This document shows positions 52,967 to 61,991 of a stretch of DNA of 64,000 bases, one piece after another (position 1 is the first letter of the stretch; each line of letters opens with the position of its first letter). The notes beneath the pieces are model-generated. The model did not search any database. It saw nothing but the letters and a program-made list of their open reading frames with translations, and was not told the DNA's origin. Position numbers and translations under genes: made by a program. The stretch is from contig JACKPD010000009.1 of NCBI GenBank assembly GCA_024233785.1, positions 1-64,000 on the forward strand, given 5' to 3'. Source of the DNA: Spirochaetales bacterium (GTDB lineage Bacteria > Spirochaetota > Spirochaetia > CADAEX01).

Positions 52967-54336
52967 TTCAAATTTATTCCCAGTTTTTTTAATTTCTGAT
53001 GAAGGTTCCCCGGGTACATACCCAGTTCCTGCGCTGTCCTGGTTATATTATAACTGTTTTTCTCCAGTTTATTAACAAGAAATTTTCTTTCAAACAGTTC
53101 TTTGGCATCATTAAGGTTCAATTCAGCATCAATTCCGCCGATGTGAGCCTCTGCTGCGGTTTTTTCATTTGAAGGAACAACATGGTCAGGTTCTCCAAGA
53201 TAAAAAGCTGTTGTTTCTGCTGAAACAACAATTTCATCAGTCATCACTGATATCCTCTGTATAAAATTCTTGAGTTCCCTTATGTTTCCGGGCCACCGGT
53301 ACTCCCTCATAAGAGCAATTCCCTCAGGAGAGATTGACTTTTCATTCTTATTGTATTTTTTCAGAAAATATTCAACCAGGTCGGATATATCGGATTTCCT
53401 TTCCCTTAAGGGAGGAAGATTAATAGGAATTACATTAAGCCTGAAATAAAGGTCCTCCCTGAATCTTCCGGTCCTGACTTCGTTAAATATATCGCGGTTG
53501 GTTGCGGCAAGTATCCTGACATTGACCTGTGTGCTTTTTTCGCTTCCAACTCTCTCAAACCTCATCTCCTGGATTGCCCTTAAAACCTTTGCCTGGGCAT
53601 TTAAGGACATGTCCGCAACCTCGTCAAGGAAGAGAGTTCCCCTGTCCGCAATTTCAAATTTCCCGCGCCGCCCTGCGACTGCTCCTGTAAAAGAGCCTTT
53701 TTCATGCCCGAAAAGTTCGCTTTCAATCAGTGTATCAGGAATTGAGGCGCAGTTTACTTCAACAAACGGAAAGTCCTTTCTACTGCTCCTTCTGTGTATT
53801 TCCCTTGCAACCAGTTCTTTTCCTGTCCCGTTTTCGCCAAGTATCATTACACTGACGTCAGACGCAGAAACCTGCTCAATGATTTTCCATATTTTATCCA
53901 TTTCAGGGCCTGAACCAGTCATCCGGTCCTCAATAAACAGGGACTCTTTGAGCTCCCTGTTTTCCTTCCTGAGTTTCTCAAGCGCCAGCGCGTTTTTTAC
54001 TACTGTTACAACCTTGTCCAGGGAAAGCGGTTTTTCAAGAAAATCAAACGCCCCTTTTTTAACAGCCTTTACAGCCATATCGATGTTTCCATGCCCCGAT
54101 ATAACCACAACTTCAAGATCAGTCCTGCTTGTTTTAAGCTTGTCAAGGACTTCCATTCCTCCCATTCCGGGGAGCCAGACGTCCAGTATTACAAGATCAT
54201 AATTTCCATCTTCCGCCTTTGACAGACCCTCGAGTCCGTCTTTTGCGCTGTCAACCGTATAGCCTTCATCCTCAAGAATACCTGAAAGAACTTCCCTGAT
54301 ATTTTCTTCATCATCTACTATGAGTATTTTATTCAT
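52963..54336 (-). CDS. sigma-54 response regulator (NtrC family)
   Basis: Enhancer-binding activator. Receiver domain 1-120 with Asp52 (VILDVWLPG) and EKPLS lysine. AAA+ domain: Walker A GENGTGKE, the sigma-54 contact loop GSFTGA (GAFTGA variant), Walker B TLFLDEVADM and arginine-finger region FREDLYFRLNV. Fis-type HTH at the end (YNITRTAQELGMYPGNLHQK). I use ATG 54336 (457 residues), which gives MNKILIVDDEE; a longer frame to 54360 is inside the kinase gene. It overlaps the kinase stop by eight bases and lexA by four. Target genes are not evident; I found no GG-N10-GC promoter in the gaps of this window. Confidence 0.94.
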   Translation of the reverse strand: MNKILIVDDEENIREVLSGILEDEGYTVDSAKDGLEGLSKAEDGNYDLVILDVWLPGMGGMEVLDKLKTSRTDLEVVVISGHGNIDMAVKAVKKGAFDFLEKPLSLDKVVTVVKNALALEKLRKENRELKESLFIEDRMTGSGPEMDKIWKIIEQVSASDVSVMILGENGTGKELVAREIHRRSSRKDFPFVEVNCASIPDTLIESELFGHEKGSFTGAVAGRRGKFEIADRGTLFLDEVADMSLNAQAKVLRAIQEMRFERVGSEKSTQVNVRILAATNRDIFNEVRTGRFREDLYFRLNVIPINLPPLRERKSDISDLVEYFLKKYNKNEKSISPEGIALMREYRWPGNIRELKNFIQRISVMTDEIVVSAETTAFYLGEPDHVVPSNEKTAAEAHIGGIDAELNLNDAKELFERKFLVNKLEKNSYNITRTAQELGMYPGNLHQKLKKLGINLK

Positions 54337-56098
54337 TTTCTGTCCCGAAAGGGAGATCAATAAAAAATGTAGATCCTACCCCTTTTTCTGTTTCAAACCA
54401 TATAGATCCATTATGGTCAAAAATAATTCTTTCAACAATAGCAAGACCTAGTCCTGTTCCGTTTTCCCTGGTTGTAAAATACGGTGCAAAAACCTGGTCA
54501 ACTATTTCTCCATCCATACCCTTTCCCGAGTCCGCTATCTGGATTCTGTAGAATTTTCTGTTTTCCTTCTCAATGCTGTCAGTCCTTATTGAAACTGTCC
54601 CGATGCCGTCCATCGCTTCAATGGCATTTGTGAAAAGATTTATAAGCACCTGCTTGATTTTTTCCCTGTCAACATAAATCTGGACCCCGGTATCAACGCT
54701 TTGGAGATTAAAATCAATCCCCGGCGCTGAAGATGAGAAGATATCGCAGGCTTCCCTTATAATCTCTGCCGGATCGGAGGGAGTAAGCATGACAGGAGGC
54801 ATCCTTGCAAAATCACTGAATTCTGCAAGCAGCCGGCTGAGTCTCTCTACCTCTGTTACAATTACCCGTACCGAGGAATTCAGTATCTTACTGAAATTGG
54901 GATCTTCCGCATTATATCTTTTCAGCGTTCTTTCGGCAGACAGCTTTATTGGAGTCAGGGGGTTCTTGATTTCGTGGGCCATTCTCCTTGCAATCTCTTT
55001 CCACGCATTAATTTTATCTGCCTGCATGTTCTTTTTTCTTGATATTTCAAGTTCTTTTATCATCTGGTTAAAAGACCTTACCAGAACAGAAATATTATCC
55101 CCGGGTCTTGCAAGGAGCCTGAAGGAAAAATCCCCTTCAGCGACTCTTCTTGTCGCCTCTTCAAGCTGAACAATAGGATGAAGTATTTCTTCAGACAGAC
55201 GGAAACTGATCATTATTGAAAGAAGAAATATCGGCAGGCTGAAGAACATGAGTACTGCAATAATTATCAGCCTGAATACAGTCTGATAATTTTCAAGCTG
55301 AACAAGAATATCATAGGAGGAGGTGAGTTTTTCCGCTTTTGAGTCAAACCCGGACGGGAGAAAAGAACTCAGGATAAGGGTATATGACCCGCCGCTTCCC
55401 CTGAAACTGCCCTGAACACGCAGTATACTTATATCATCTGCAGTTTCCCTTGTAAGAAGCCCTTTAACGCCGGGAGAAACTCCATCATCCGGCAGCTTCC
55501 CTTTCTCCCTGCCTGTAAAGAAGACAGTCTCATTTCCCCTTATCAGCTGCATGCTGTCGAGAAAAGGGTAGCTTTCCTTATAAAGTTCCCATCCCCTCTG
55601 AGGATCTGATGGAATAATCCTGGCCGCATAGCTGAAAAATGGGGAATCGATAACAGCTTCAAGGGACGCGGTACGTTCCCTGTAATATTCAAGAGCAATG
55701 TCAAGCCCGCCTTTAACAGAGCCTGAGTGGTCTCTTGTCAGCCATGAACTCATAACTGTATCAATGAAGTTTATTGAAAGAACAGCCTGGGGAACAGCAG
55801 AGACAAAAGCGACAAAAGTAAAAAAAAGAATAAGTTTGATCTTGAAAGTAACGCCCGGCTTTTTTTTCCTGTTGTCGCGGATAATCCTTGCAATATTTAT
55901 CGCAATATTTCCTATCAGAAAAAAGGGAAGTACTGCAGCAAAGGGAAGAATAACAAGTCTTGACGGTATATCATCGGTTGAAAGATCATTCATTATCTGT
56001 CCGGAAAGGAACAGTATCAGAAATATTATAAAAACATAAATAAAAAGAATGCTTAAGAGGCCTGCCCTTGATGTAATTAGAGGTTGTGGCCCTTTCAT
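54329..56098 (-). CDS. NtrY-like sensor histidine kinase
   Basis: Inner-membrane sensor kinase, 589 residues. TM helices at about 13-32, 47-72, 88-112 and 275-297, with an extracytoplasmic sensor region at 115-270. HAMP at about 298-350 (HPIVQLEEATRRVAEGDFSF). H-box AHEIKNPLTPIKLSAER with His375, N-box LINLFTNAIEAM, G1 IADSGKGMDG and G2 ENGTGLGLAIV complete the kinase core. KNPLTPIKLSAER is typical of NtrY. It is one base from the DUF4390 gene (TAATG overlap) and overlaps its cognate NtrC-type regulator. Confidence 0.94.
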   Translation of the reverse strand: MKGPQPLITSRAGLLSILFIYVFIIFLILFLSGQIMNDLSTDDIPSRLVILPFAAVLPFFLIGNIAINIARIIRDNRKKKPGVTFKIKLILFFTFVAFVSAVPQAVLSINFIDTVMSSWLTRDHSGSVKGGLDIALEYYRERTASLEAVIDSPFFSYAARIIPSDPQRGWELYKESYPFLDSMQLIRGNETVFFTGREKGKLPDDGVSPGVKGLLTRETADDISILRVQGSFRGSGGSYTLILSSFLPSGFDSKAEKLTSSYDILVQLENYQTVFRLIIIAVLMFFSLPIFLLSIMISFRLSEEILHPIVQLEEATRRVAEGDFSFRLLARPGDNISVLVRSFNQMIKELEISRKKNMQADKINAWKEIARRMAHEIKNPLTPIKLSAERTLKRYNAEDPNFSKILNSSVRVIVTEVERLSRLLAEFSDFARMPPVMLTPSDPAEIIREACDIFSSSAPGIDFNLQSVDTGVQIYVDREKIKQVLINLFTNAIEAMDGIGTVSIRTDSIEKENRKFYRIQIADSGKGMDGEIVDQVFAPYFTTRENGTGLGLAIVERIIFDHNGSIWFETEKGVGSTFFIDLPFGTENE

Positions 56099-56652
56099 TA
56101 TTTAATCCTGAAGCTGCCGGCACTGATCCAGTCGGTTTTTTCTATAATACCCGGGATAACATGCGAAAGCAGATTAAGCGGTGGCATGAGTTTTATTATT
56201 TTCATCTCGATTTTCCCGGCAGCATAATATTCGCCCTTGCCGGCCTTTTTCATGTCAATAACAACATCATCCATTGAAAAAAAGGTTTTGAAAAAAGAGT
56301 CCTTATCTTTTATTATCTTTTTTTTCCCGGCTGAGTCAGTTATATGAAAAATATCTCCGAAAGGATCCCTGGTTGCAACATATGATACGGTTATTTCCTT
56401 GACAAGCCTGTCTCCAAAAAGACCGATGAATTTTGATTTATTTTCGTAGACCCTGATCCTGTACTCTATCTCTGTCCTGTGGCCGATCTCCATTGAATTA
56501 ATAATATTCCCTGTCTTGAAAGGTTCTGTTTTGATTGAGCAGACAAGGGAATTACCGCTGTCCAGAAAACAGGAGACTTCAGCTGTTTCTCCCCAAACCT
56601 GTGAGAGGAGGAAAAACACCAATAAAAAAAGGAAAAGACTATTCTTCTTCAA
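56098..56652 (-). CDS. DUF4390-family exported protein
   Basis: Exported protein of 184 residues with signal peptide KKNSLFLFLLVFFLLSQVWG, then a beta-rich domain with the DUF4390 pattern (GHRTEIEYRIRVYE, VSYVATRDPFGDIFHI, MKIIKLMPPLN). Genes of this family usually lie upstream of NtrY-type kinases, as here, so it may be part of the envelope-sensing input. I choose TTG 56652, which follows GAGAATAAA and starts the signal peptide. Longer frames would sit deep in the HPr gene. It overlaps the end of HPr by 14 bases and the kinase ATG by one. Confidence 0.8.
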   Translation of the reverse strand: MKKNSLFLFLLVFFLLSQVWGETAEVSCFLDSGNSLVCSIKTEPFKTGNIINSMEIGHRTEIEYRIRVYENKSKFIGLFGDRLVKEITVSYVATRDPFGDIFHITDSAGKKKIIKDKDSFFKTFFSMDDVVIDMKKAGKGEYYAAGKIEMKIIKLMPPLNLLSHVIPGIIEKTDWISAGSFRIK

Positions 56653-56905
56653 ATTTATTCTCGAATAAATTGAAAAGCGCATCGACCGCCGACTGTTCAT
56701 CTTCACCATCCGCTACCAAAATCAGTTCTGTTTTAAATGCTGCAGCAAGTGTAATAATACCCATAATTGATTTTGCGTTTATTTCGTCATTATCTTTTTT
56801 TATTCTTATTTCGCAATTAAATTTATTTGCGGTCTTTACAATATTGGCTGCAGGCCTGGCGTGTATCCCCGCCCGGTTTTTTACAGTGACAGCTTTCTCA
56901 ATCAT
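56639..56905 (-). CDS. ptsH: HPr phosphocarrier protein
   Basis: Small phosphocarrier. With ATG 56905 as start (GGAG ten bases upstream) the catalytic His falls at residue 15 (GIHARPA) and the regulatory Ser at residue 46 (AKSIMGI), exactly the canonical numbering, which supports this start over TTG 56914. Both phospho-sites are intact, and the Ser46 kinase gene lies 48 bases upstream. No enzyme I or EII gene is present nearby, so signalling rather than sugar uptake may be its main role. Confidence 0.95.
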   Translation of the reverse strand: MIEKAVTVKNRAGIHARPAANIVKTANKFNCEIRIKKDNDEINAKSIMGIITLAAAFKTELILVADGEDEQSAVDALFNLFENKFEEE

Positions 56906-56953
56906 CCGGTTCAATCTCCATATTTTAGCTTTAACTTGTGTAAATCTGGAAAA

Positions 56954-57922
56954 TTACTTCAGGGAATTCTCGGAATCCGTATCTGTTTCCAGCCACCTGA
57001 TTACCTTCTGGTTAAATTCTCTTGCTGAATAATATCCCATTCTTTTTAATCTTTCATTCATGGCCGCAGTTTCAATTATTATCGGAGTATTCCTGCCTGG
57101 TTTTACAGGTATATCAACGCAGGGCACCTGTACGCCAAGTATTTCCTCAGTAATTTCACTGGAACCCAGTCTGTCATAAACTTTTTCAGAATCCCAGTCT
57201 TCAAGGTTTACGATCAGCTGCACCTGTTTCGAGTCACGTATCGCCCCAACCCCGAATAGATGAGTAATGTTGATTATCCCCAGGCCCCTTATTTCCATAT
57301 GATGAGCCAGAAATACATTCCCGCCCTTACCTTCAAGATGGTTCCCTGAGACCCTTTTTATCTCAACAAGATCATCTGCTATAAGCCGGTGCCCCCTTTC
57401 AATCAGCTCAAGGGCAGCCTCGCTTTTCCCGACTCCGCTTTTACCCTTGATCAGAACACCTATACCGAAAACTTCAACAAATACTGCATGCATAACCTGC
57501 TGAGGAGCGAATATCCCTTCAAGGACCCTTATCAGCCTCTGGGACAGCTCAGGTGAAGTAAGCGGCGACTGAAGTATTGGACATCTGGAGTTTTCCGCCA
57601 TCTGTATAAAAATTTCTTCCGGTTCCGCGCCGTATGGAAATATGCAGCATGGAAACGGAAATGAAAAAAACCGCTCCAGCGAATCCGTGTTTTTTTCCTC
57701 AATCATCTTTTTTATATAGGCAAACTCGCCGCGTCCGAAAACCTGTATCCGCTGATAGGCAAAATTATCAAAATACCCCGCAAGCGCGAGTCCCGGTCTG
57801 TCAAGATATGCTACCGTTATTTCCCTTCCAAGGCCTGCCCTGCCTGCAATGCATTTTAACTGAAGCGCGTCATTTTCTTTCAGGTCAAGTCCCAGCAGGT
57901 CAAGGATAGTAAATTTTTTCAT
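56954..57922 (-). CDS. hprK: HPr kinase/phosphorylase
   Basis: Phosphorylates and dephosphorylates HPr at Ser46. The N-terminal domain (1-135) has the DRPG motif (YLDRPGLALAGYFD). The C-terminal kinase domain has Walker A GKSGVGKS (160-167), His145 (VMHAVFVE) near the active site, and the signature HHMEIRGLGIINI. 322 residues is standard. No Shine-Dalgarno sequence is present; a -10 element ends six bases before ATG 57922, and a hairpin that could stop hpf transcription lies just upstream of it. Confidence 0.96.
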   Translation of the reverse strand: MKKFTILDLLGLDLKENDALQLKCIAGRAGLGREITVAYLDRPGLALAGYFDNFAYQRIQVFGRGEFAYIKKMIEEKNTDSLERFFSFPFPCCIFPYGAEPEEIFIQMAENSRCPILQSPLTSPELSQRLIRVLEGIFAPQQVMHAVFVEVFGIGVLIKGKSGVGKSEAALELIERGHRLIADDLVEIKRVSGNHLEGKGGNVFLAHHMEIRGLGIINITHLFGVGAIRDSKQVQLIVNLEDWDSEKVYDRLGSSEITEEILGVQVPCVDIPVKPGRNTPIIIETAAMNERLKRMGYYSAREFNQKVIRWLETDTDSENSLK

Positions 57923-57928
57923 GCAGCT

Positions 57929-57957
57929 ATTTTATAACAAGAAAATAAATAAGTGAA
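57929..57957 (-). promoter_or_regulatory. sigma-70-like promoter for a leaderless hprK mRNA
   Basis: Minus-strand TTCACT (57957-57952) and TAAAAT (57934-57929) are 17 bases apart. AGCTGC alone separates the -10 from ATG 57922. The -35 touches the base of the hairpin at 57955-57981. Confidence 0.45.
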
Positions 57958-57981
57958 GAGACCTGTTTGCCAGGTCTCTTC
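57955..57981 (-). terminator. hairpin between hpf and hprK
   Basis: An 11-base-pair perfect stem, GAAGAGACCTG (57955-57965) and CAGGTCTCTTC (57971-57981), with a five-base loop. It lies 10 bases after the hpf stop. On the minus strand it is followed by ACTTATTTATTTTC, a loose T-rich tail, so it is probably a terminator or attenuator separating rpoN-hpf from the hprK operon. Confidence 0.65.
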
Positions 57982-57991
57982 ATAAAAGTCC

Positions 57992-58288
57992 TTATTCAGT
58001 ATGACTTTGTATCTTATCTTTTTCCTTTGTTACCTTATTTTTAAGTTTATCGATTATTATATCAATTCCATCATATAGATCATGGTCAACAACCTTAAGA
58101 TGATGACTCAAACCCCATCTGAAATTAATATCAGCAGAAATTATATAGCCTGATTTGTCATGCTCCAGCCGAAACAGAAGATCAACGATCATATCGCCCG
58201 CAAATTCCAGTTTCTTTACCTTTTTCTCAATCTGCTCAACTGTTCTGTCAGTTACTTCGTAATGAATTCCTTTAATTTCCAAGTTCAT
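57992..58288 (-). CDS. hpf: ribosome hibernation-promoting factor / RaiA family
   Basis: Short-form ribosome-associated inhibitor, 98 residues. The beta-alpha-beta-beta-beta-alpha fold is apparent: LEIKGIHYEVTDRTVEQIEK, DLLFRLEHDKSGYIISADI and DLYDGIDIIIDKLKNKVTKE. It binds the 30S A and P sites and silences ribosomes under starvation. GGGGGAACAAA precedes ATG 58288. Location directly after rpoN is the classic arrangement in many bacteria. Confidence 0.92.
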   Translation of the reverse strand: MNLEIKGIHYEVTDRTVEQIEKKVKKLEFAGDMIVDLLFRLEHDKSGYIISADINFRWGLSHHLKVVDHDLYDGIDIIIDKLKNKVTKEKDKIQSHTE

Positions 58289-58312
58289 TTTGTTCCCCCT
58301 GATTTTTAAGGT

Positions 58313-59686
58313 TTACCTTTCATAAGAAGAGGCTATATCAAGTTCTTTTCTGTATTTCGCAACTGTCCTCCTTGCAATTTTTATCCCTTTTTTCTCCTTG
58401 AGAAAATCGGCAAGATTCTGATCTGAAAGATGTATATCTTTCCCCTCTGTTTCAATAATTTCCTTGATTATGTGTTTAACGCTAACCCTTGAAACCATTT
58501 TCTCTCTGGTGTCAGTGCGGGAAAGCGCTGTTGAAAAAAAGTACTTGAGTTCAAAAATCCCCCAGTCGGTCTGGACATACTTGCTTGTGGAAATTCTTGA
58601 AATTGTAGTTTCATGAACCCCGACTTTTTCCGAAATATCCTTCAGGGTAAGCGGGGAGAGATACTGGGGCCCCTTTATAAAAAAATCTCTCTGATATGCT
58701 GCTATGGCAGACGCGGTTTTTAAAAGAGTCTGATTTCTGAGATGAATAGTCTGAATAAACCAGCTTGCCTCTTTTAACCGTGAATTTATGTACTGTACTG
58801 TTTTTTTATCAGTTATCTCACTCTCCTCTTTTAGTCCAGCGAACCCCGGGTTTATCTTAAGGACAGGTATCTCTTCCTCGTTGAGCCTTATTACAAGCTC
58901 ATCATTAACTACCCTGATCATCAGGTCGGGGATGACATAGGTTGAAGTTTCCGTGGAAAATTGCCTGCCTGGAAATGGATTTAAGGTCTTTATGTATTCA
59001 AGCGCATCTTCAACTGCCTTTAAAGATGTTTTAAGTATTTTGGATATATCCTTGAATTTGCCTTTCTCAAGATAGTCAAAATATTTATCAATTATTTCTA
59101 TTGTATATTCAGGCATGTTCCCCTTGATACCAGCCTGAACAATGAGGGACTCCCTGAAGTCGCGGGTACACGTTCCAGGAGGATCAAGCATCTGGATAAG
59201 GGATAGTGTCTCCCTGAGTTCCTCATCGGAAAAATCCCTCGCAAGGAGTTCCGGTTTTTCAATATTAAATCCGTTCTCATCAAGGTTCTGTATTAATAAT
59301 TCTCCGAGCCTGAAAACAGCGTTTCTGACAGGCTGGACACTAAGCTGCCGAAGAAGATGGTCCTGCAGAGATTCCGGTCTAGACAATGCACCTTCAAGAA
59401 ACATCCTTTTACTGTCATTGTCCCGGGATGCGGCGTATGAAATTCCCCCGGGATCAGATGTGTTTTCAAAATAATCATATTCTTCACTGGTTTTTCGGGG
59501 AAGATCATCAATTGATACGTTGTTGTTGTGCTCAAGAGCTTCAAGAGCAGGATTTTTTTCAACTTCATCCTGAATTTTTAATTTAAGCTCCTGTACGGGT
59601 AAAGCCATCAGCTGTATCGATTGATACATCTGGGGACTTAGCTTCATTCTCTGTTCATGTATCAATACCGGTTTCTGATTCTGCAA
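58313..59686 (-). CDS. rpoN: RNA polymerase sigma-54 factor
   Basis: Alternative sigma factor, 457 residues. Region I is Gln/Leu-rich (MKLSPQMYQSIQLMALP), followed by an acidic linker with ENPALE-like KNPALEALE. The core-binding domain is at about 110-290, an HTH around 330-380 (LKDISEKVGVHETTISRI), and the RpoN box ARRTVAKYRK at 438-447. The start is TTG 59686 with GGAG six bases upstream. The gene sits behind lptB, as in proteobacteria, and a promoter at 59805-59833 starts a separate transcript. Confidence 0.96.
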   Translation of the reverse strand: MQNQKPVLIHEQRMKLSPQMYQSIQLMALPVQELKLKIQDEVEKNPALEALEHNNNVSIDDLPRKTSEEYDYFENTSDPGGISYAASRDNDSKRMFLEGALSRPESLQDHLLRQLSVQPVRNAVFRLGELLIQNLDENGFNIEKPELLARDFSDEELRETLSLIQMLDPPGTCTRDFRESLIVQAGIKGNMPEYTIEIIDKYFDYLEKGKFKDISKILKTSLKAVEDALEYIKTLNPFPGRQFSTETSTYVIPDLMIRVVNDELVIRLNEEEIPVLKINPGFAGLKEESEITDKKTVQYINSRLKEASWFIQTIHLRNQTLLKTASAIAAYQRDFFIKGPQYLSPLTLKDISEKVGVHETTISRISTSKYVQTDWGIFELKYFFSTALSRTDTREKMVSRVSVKHIIKEIIETEGKDIHLSDQNLADFLKEKKGIKIARRTVAKYRKELDIASSYER

Positions 59687-59804
59687 TGCTGTCTCCAGGT
59701 ATGTTGTAAAAAATTCCCCGTACTGTAAAAAATAACCCTGACGGATATCAGCATAAATTATTTATTGCTGCTTCTCAGGGAATAGCGGGAACTTCCTTAT
59801 ATTA

Positions 59805-59833
59805 AATTTAGGGTTGCCCTTTCTATTTGTCAA
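59805..59833 (-). promoter_or_regulatory. strong sigma-70 promoter for rpoN-hpf
   Basis: Minus-strand TTGACA (59833-59828), 17 bases, TAAATT (59810-59805). It lies in the 190-base gap after lptB and gives a leader of about 110 bases before rpoN. Confidence 0.7.
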
Positions 59834-59876
59834 TGGTTAATTGAAATCAATTCAGATGAGCTGCCGCCTGAGGGTA

Positions 59877-60635
59877 TTACATGGTAAAATCGCGGCCGAG
59901 ATAGATGTGCCTTGCAATATCATTGGCAAGTATTTCATCCCTGCTGCCCCCGGTAAGAATTTCCCCGAGATTTATAATATATGAGCGGTTTGTTATATCA
60001 AGGGTATCCCTTACATTATGGTCTGTAATAAGTATTCCGATCCCTTTTGAAGATAATTTTTTTATAATCTGCTTGATTTCATAGACTGCAATGGGATCAA
60101 TACCTGCAAAAGGTTCATCAAGAAGGAGAAATGCGGGTTTTATTGCAAGGGCCCTTGCAATCTCGGTTCTCCTTCTTTCACCCCCTGAGAGGGTATAAGC
60201 CTTCTGTTTTCTTATCTCGCTGATACCCAGTTCATCAAGCAGAGAATCAAGTATTGCATTCTTTTCACCGCTGTCAACATCCGAGCGGGTTTCAAGAATT
60301 GCCATAATATTTTCTTCAACTGTAAGTTTTCTGAAGATCGATGTTTCCTGGGGGAGATACGATATACCCAGCCTTGCCCTTTTATACATCGGGTAGGATG
60401 AAATATCGAGATTGCCGAGGTATATTTTACCTCTCGTTGCATTAATAAAACCGACAATAAGGTAAAAAACTGTTGTTTTTCCGGCACCGTTCGGGCCAAG
60501 AAGACCTACAATCTCTCCCCTTTCCATTGAAAAACTTACATCAGCTACGGCAACTTTCTTCCTGTAAACTTTCTTGAGCCCTTCTACGCTGAGAGTGCTT
60601 TCTGACTTATTTCTCCTGCCCGCATCAATATCCAA
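59877..60635 (-). CDS. lptB: LPS export ABC transporter ATPase LptB
   Basis: ATPase that drives lipopolysaccharide extraction from the inner membrane. Walker A GPNGAGKT (47-54), Q-loop LPQETSIFR, signature LSGGERRR, Walker B FLLLDEPFAGIDP and switch TDHNVRDTLD are all intact. SIFRKLTVEENIMAIL is typical of LptB. The start is TTG 60635 with AAGGA seven bases upstream. LptF/G and LptD are not in the window. Confidence 0.95.
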   Translation of the reverse strand: MDIDAGRRNKSESTLSVEGLKKVYRKKVAVADVSFSMERGEIVGLLGPNGAGKTTVFYLIVGFINATRGKIYLGNLDISSYPMYKRARLGISYLPQETSIFRKLTVEENIMAILETRSDVDSGEKNAILDSLLDELGISEIRKQKAYTLSGGERRRTEIARALAIKPAFLLLDEPFAGIDPIAVYEIKQIIKKLSSKGIGILITDHNVRDTLDITNRSYIINLGEILTGGSRDEILANDIARHIYLGRDFTM

Positions 60636-60658
60636 AGTCTTTTTCCTTTTTATTCTGC

Positions 60659-61396
60659 TCAGTTCCCTTCAGGCGGTTCTTTTTCATTGCTGATTCCGCT
60701 TCCTTTGTTATCGGAAGCGCCGTTTTCTTCACCGGGAAGCCCCTCTTCTTCCTGTTCTGTGTATATTATACCGGACACCTTGCCTTCAAGAAATATTTCA
60801 TCTGTATCAAGGTTGACAGTGATTTTAAGGGCGCGGTATACATCACCTTTCCAGTGTGCCACAGGAAGGCCTGACAGCTCGAGAACCTTGTTTTTCCTTG
60901 TGTATCTTGCAAACTCGGAGCGGCAGGCCATATCCTCTTTCAGAATTCTTACCCCTATCTGTACCGTTGCTGTTTCTGTTTCACCGGCATACTCGAGATA
61001 ATTTCCCTTAACAACAACTTCATTTCTGAAGTCTTCCATCACAACAGCCCCTTCAATCCTCGAGATATCATCTTTCCTGTCAAAGACCATTTTTTCAGCT
61101 TCAATAAAAAAGCCTTTTTCACTGTCCTCGACCCTTATCATACCTGAGCACTCGGCAAACCGGTAATCATCACCGTATAATTCTATTCTTGCTGCTGTTA
61201 TTACAGTAGACTCCGATATTATCTTCGCATTACCGGAAAGGACGGTATATTCCCTTCCTTTTGACATGACTGTGGAAAATCTGTCTCCGCTGAACTCAAA
61301 CGTATCAGCAGAAACTTTGGCACAGACAAGTAAATTCAATAATGAAACAAAGATAAAAAAAGAGAGGAAAGGAAAAATCAGGAAACGTTTATTCAT
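60659..61396 (-). CDS. LptA/OstA-family periplasmic LPS transport protein
   Basis: Exported bridge protein for LPS. Signal peptide MNKRFLIFPFLSFFIFVSLL is followed by the beta-jelly-roll OstA repeats (VLSGNAKIISESTVITAARI, FFIEAEKMVFDRKDDISRIE, VVVKGNYLEY). The C-terminal 40 residues are acidic and disordered. I use ATG 61396, which overlaps the lptC stop by eight bases and gives a normal signal peptide; GAGGAAAGGGG lies upstream. It is 245 residues, slightly longer than E. coli LptA. It precedes lptB by 23 bases. Confidence 0.87.
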   Translation of the reverse strand: MNKRFLIFPFLSFFIFVSLLNLLVCAKVSADTFEFSGDRFSTVMSKGREYTVLSGNAKIISESTVITAARIELYGDDYRFAECSGMIRVEDSEKGFFIEAEKMVFDRKDDISRIEGAVVMEDFRNEVVVKGNYLEYAGETETATVQIGVRILKEDMACRSEFARYTRKNKVLELSGLPVAHWKGDVYRALKITVNLDTDEIFLEGKVSGIIYTEQEEEGLPGEENGASDNKGSGISNEKEPPEGN

Positions 61397-61991
61397 CTTT
61401 TTGCCCCTTTCCTCCGGAATCAGCTTCATCATCTTTGTCATCTACGTCATCAGAGACAAATATTCCCTGTGCGCCTGATTCGAAACTGAAGCTTTTATCT
61501 GATGCTGATGACCTGAATCCGGTTCCCCTGATAAAAGAACCGTCATTTTTCCCAATTTCTATTTCTTCTTTATTATTTTTACCGCCTGAGGAAAGGGTTT
61601 TTGCTTTTCCGTCCCAGAAAACAGAGCTTCCCTCGATATAATAACCCTCATCCAGCGAATCAATCCGGAAAGACTCATCAAATTCTATATCTTCAGTGTC
61701 TGAATAAAAATAAGCTTTCTTCGCGCCGCCTTCCGTTGCTACCAGATTATCATTACCGTATTCTGCAAAATAAAGGCCGGTAAAAACGGTGAGGTTCTTT
61801 TTATCAAATGTTTCTGCCCTCTCCGCCTTTACAAGATAGGCAGTACTCCCTTTTTTAACAACTGTTTCGCTGAAATTGATTAAAACAGTATTGGGCGTTT
61901 TTCCTGATATCTCTTCATCGAGAAGGGCCCCTTCATAGTCGAGGCTGCATGAGAAAAACAGAAAAGTCAGAAACAGTAAATTATTTTTCAT
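61389..61991 (-). CDS. LptC-like lipoprotein
   Basis: Probable LptC homologue made as a lipoprotein: a short signal peptide ends in FFSC, with lipidated Cys15, where E. coli LptC has a TM helix. The DUF1239-like beta pattern (VLINFSETVVKKGSTAYLVK, LTVFTGLYFAEYG, DSLDEGYYIEGSSVFWDG) is present, and the last 25 residues are Asp/Lys-rich. The ATG at 61991 overlaps pyrG by 11 bases, and AGGAG sits only one base before it, so initiation may depend on coupling with pyrG. Confidence 0.75.
   Translation of the reverse strand: MKNNLLFLTFLFFSCSLDYEGALLDEEISGKTPNTVLINFSETVVKKGSTAYLVKAERAETFDKKNLTVFTGLYFAEYGNDNLVATEGGAKKAYFYSDTEDIEFDESFRIDSLDEGYYIEGSSVFWDGKAKTLSSGGKNNKEEIEIGKNDGSFIRGTGFRSSASDKSFSFESGAQGIFVSDDVDDKDDEADSGGKGQKDE

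Noticed and set aside
52283..52999. 238-codon plus-strand open frame
   Set aside because: It is antisense to lexA and the start of holA.
53498..54202. 234-codon plus-strand open frame
   Set aside because: It is antisense to the NtrC AAA+ domain; Ser/Leu-rich composition is typical of antisense frames.
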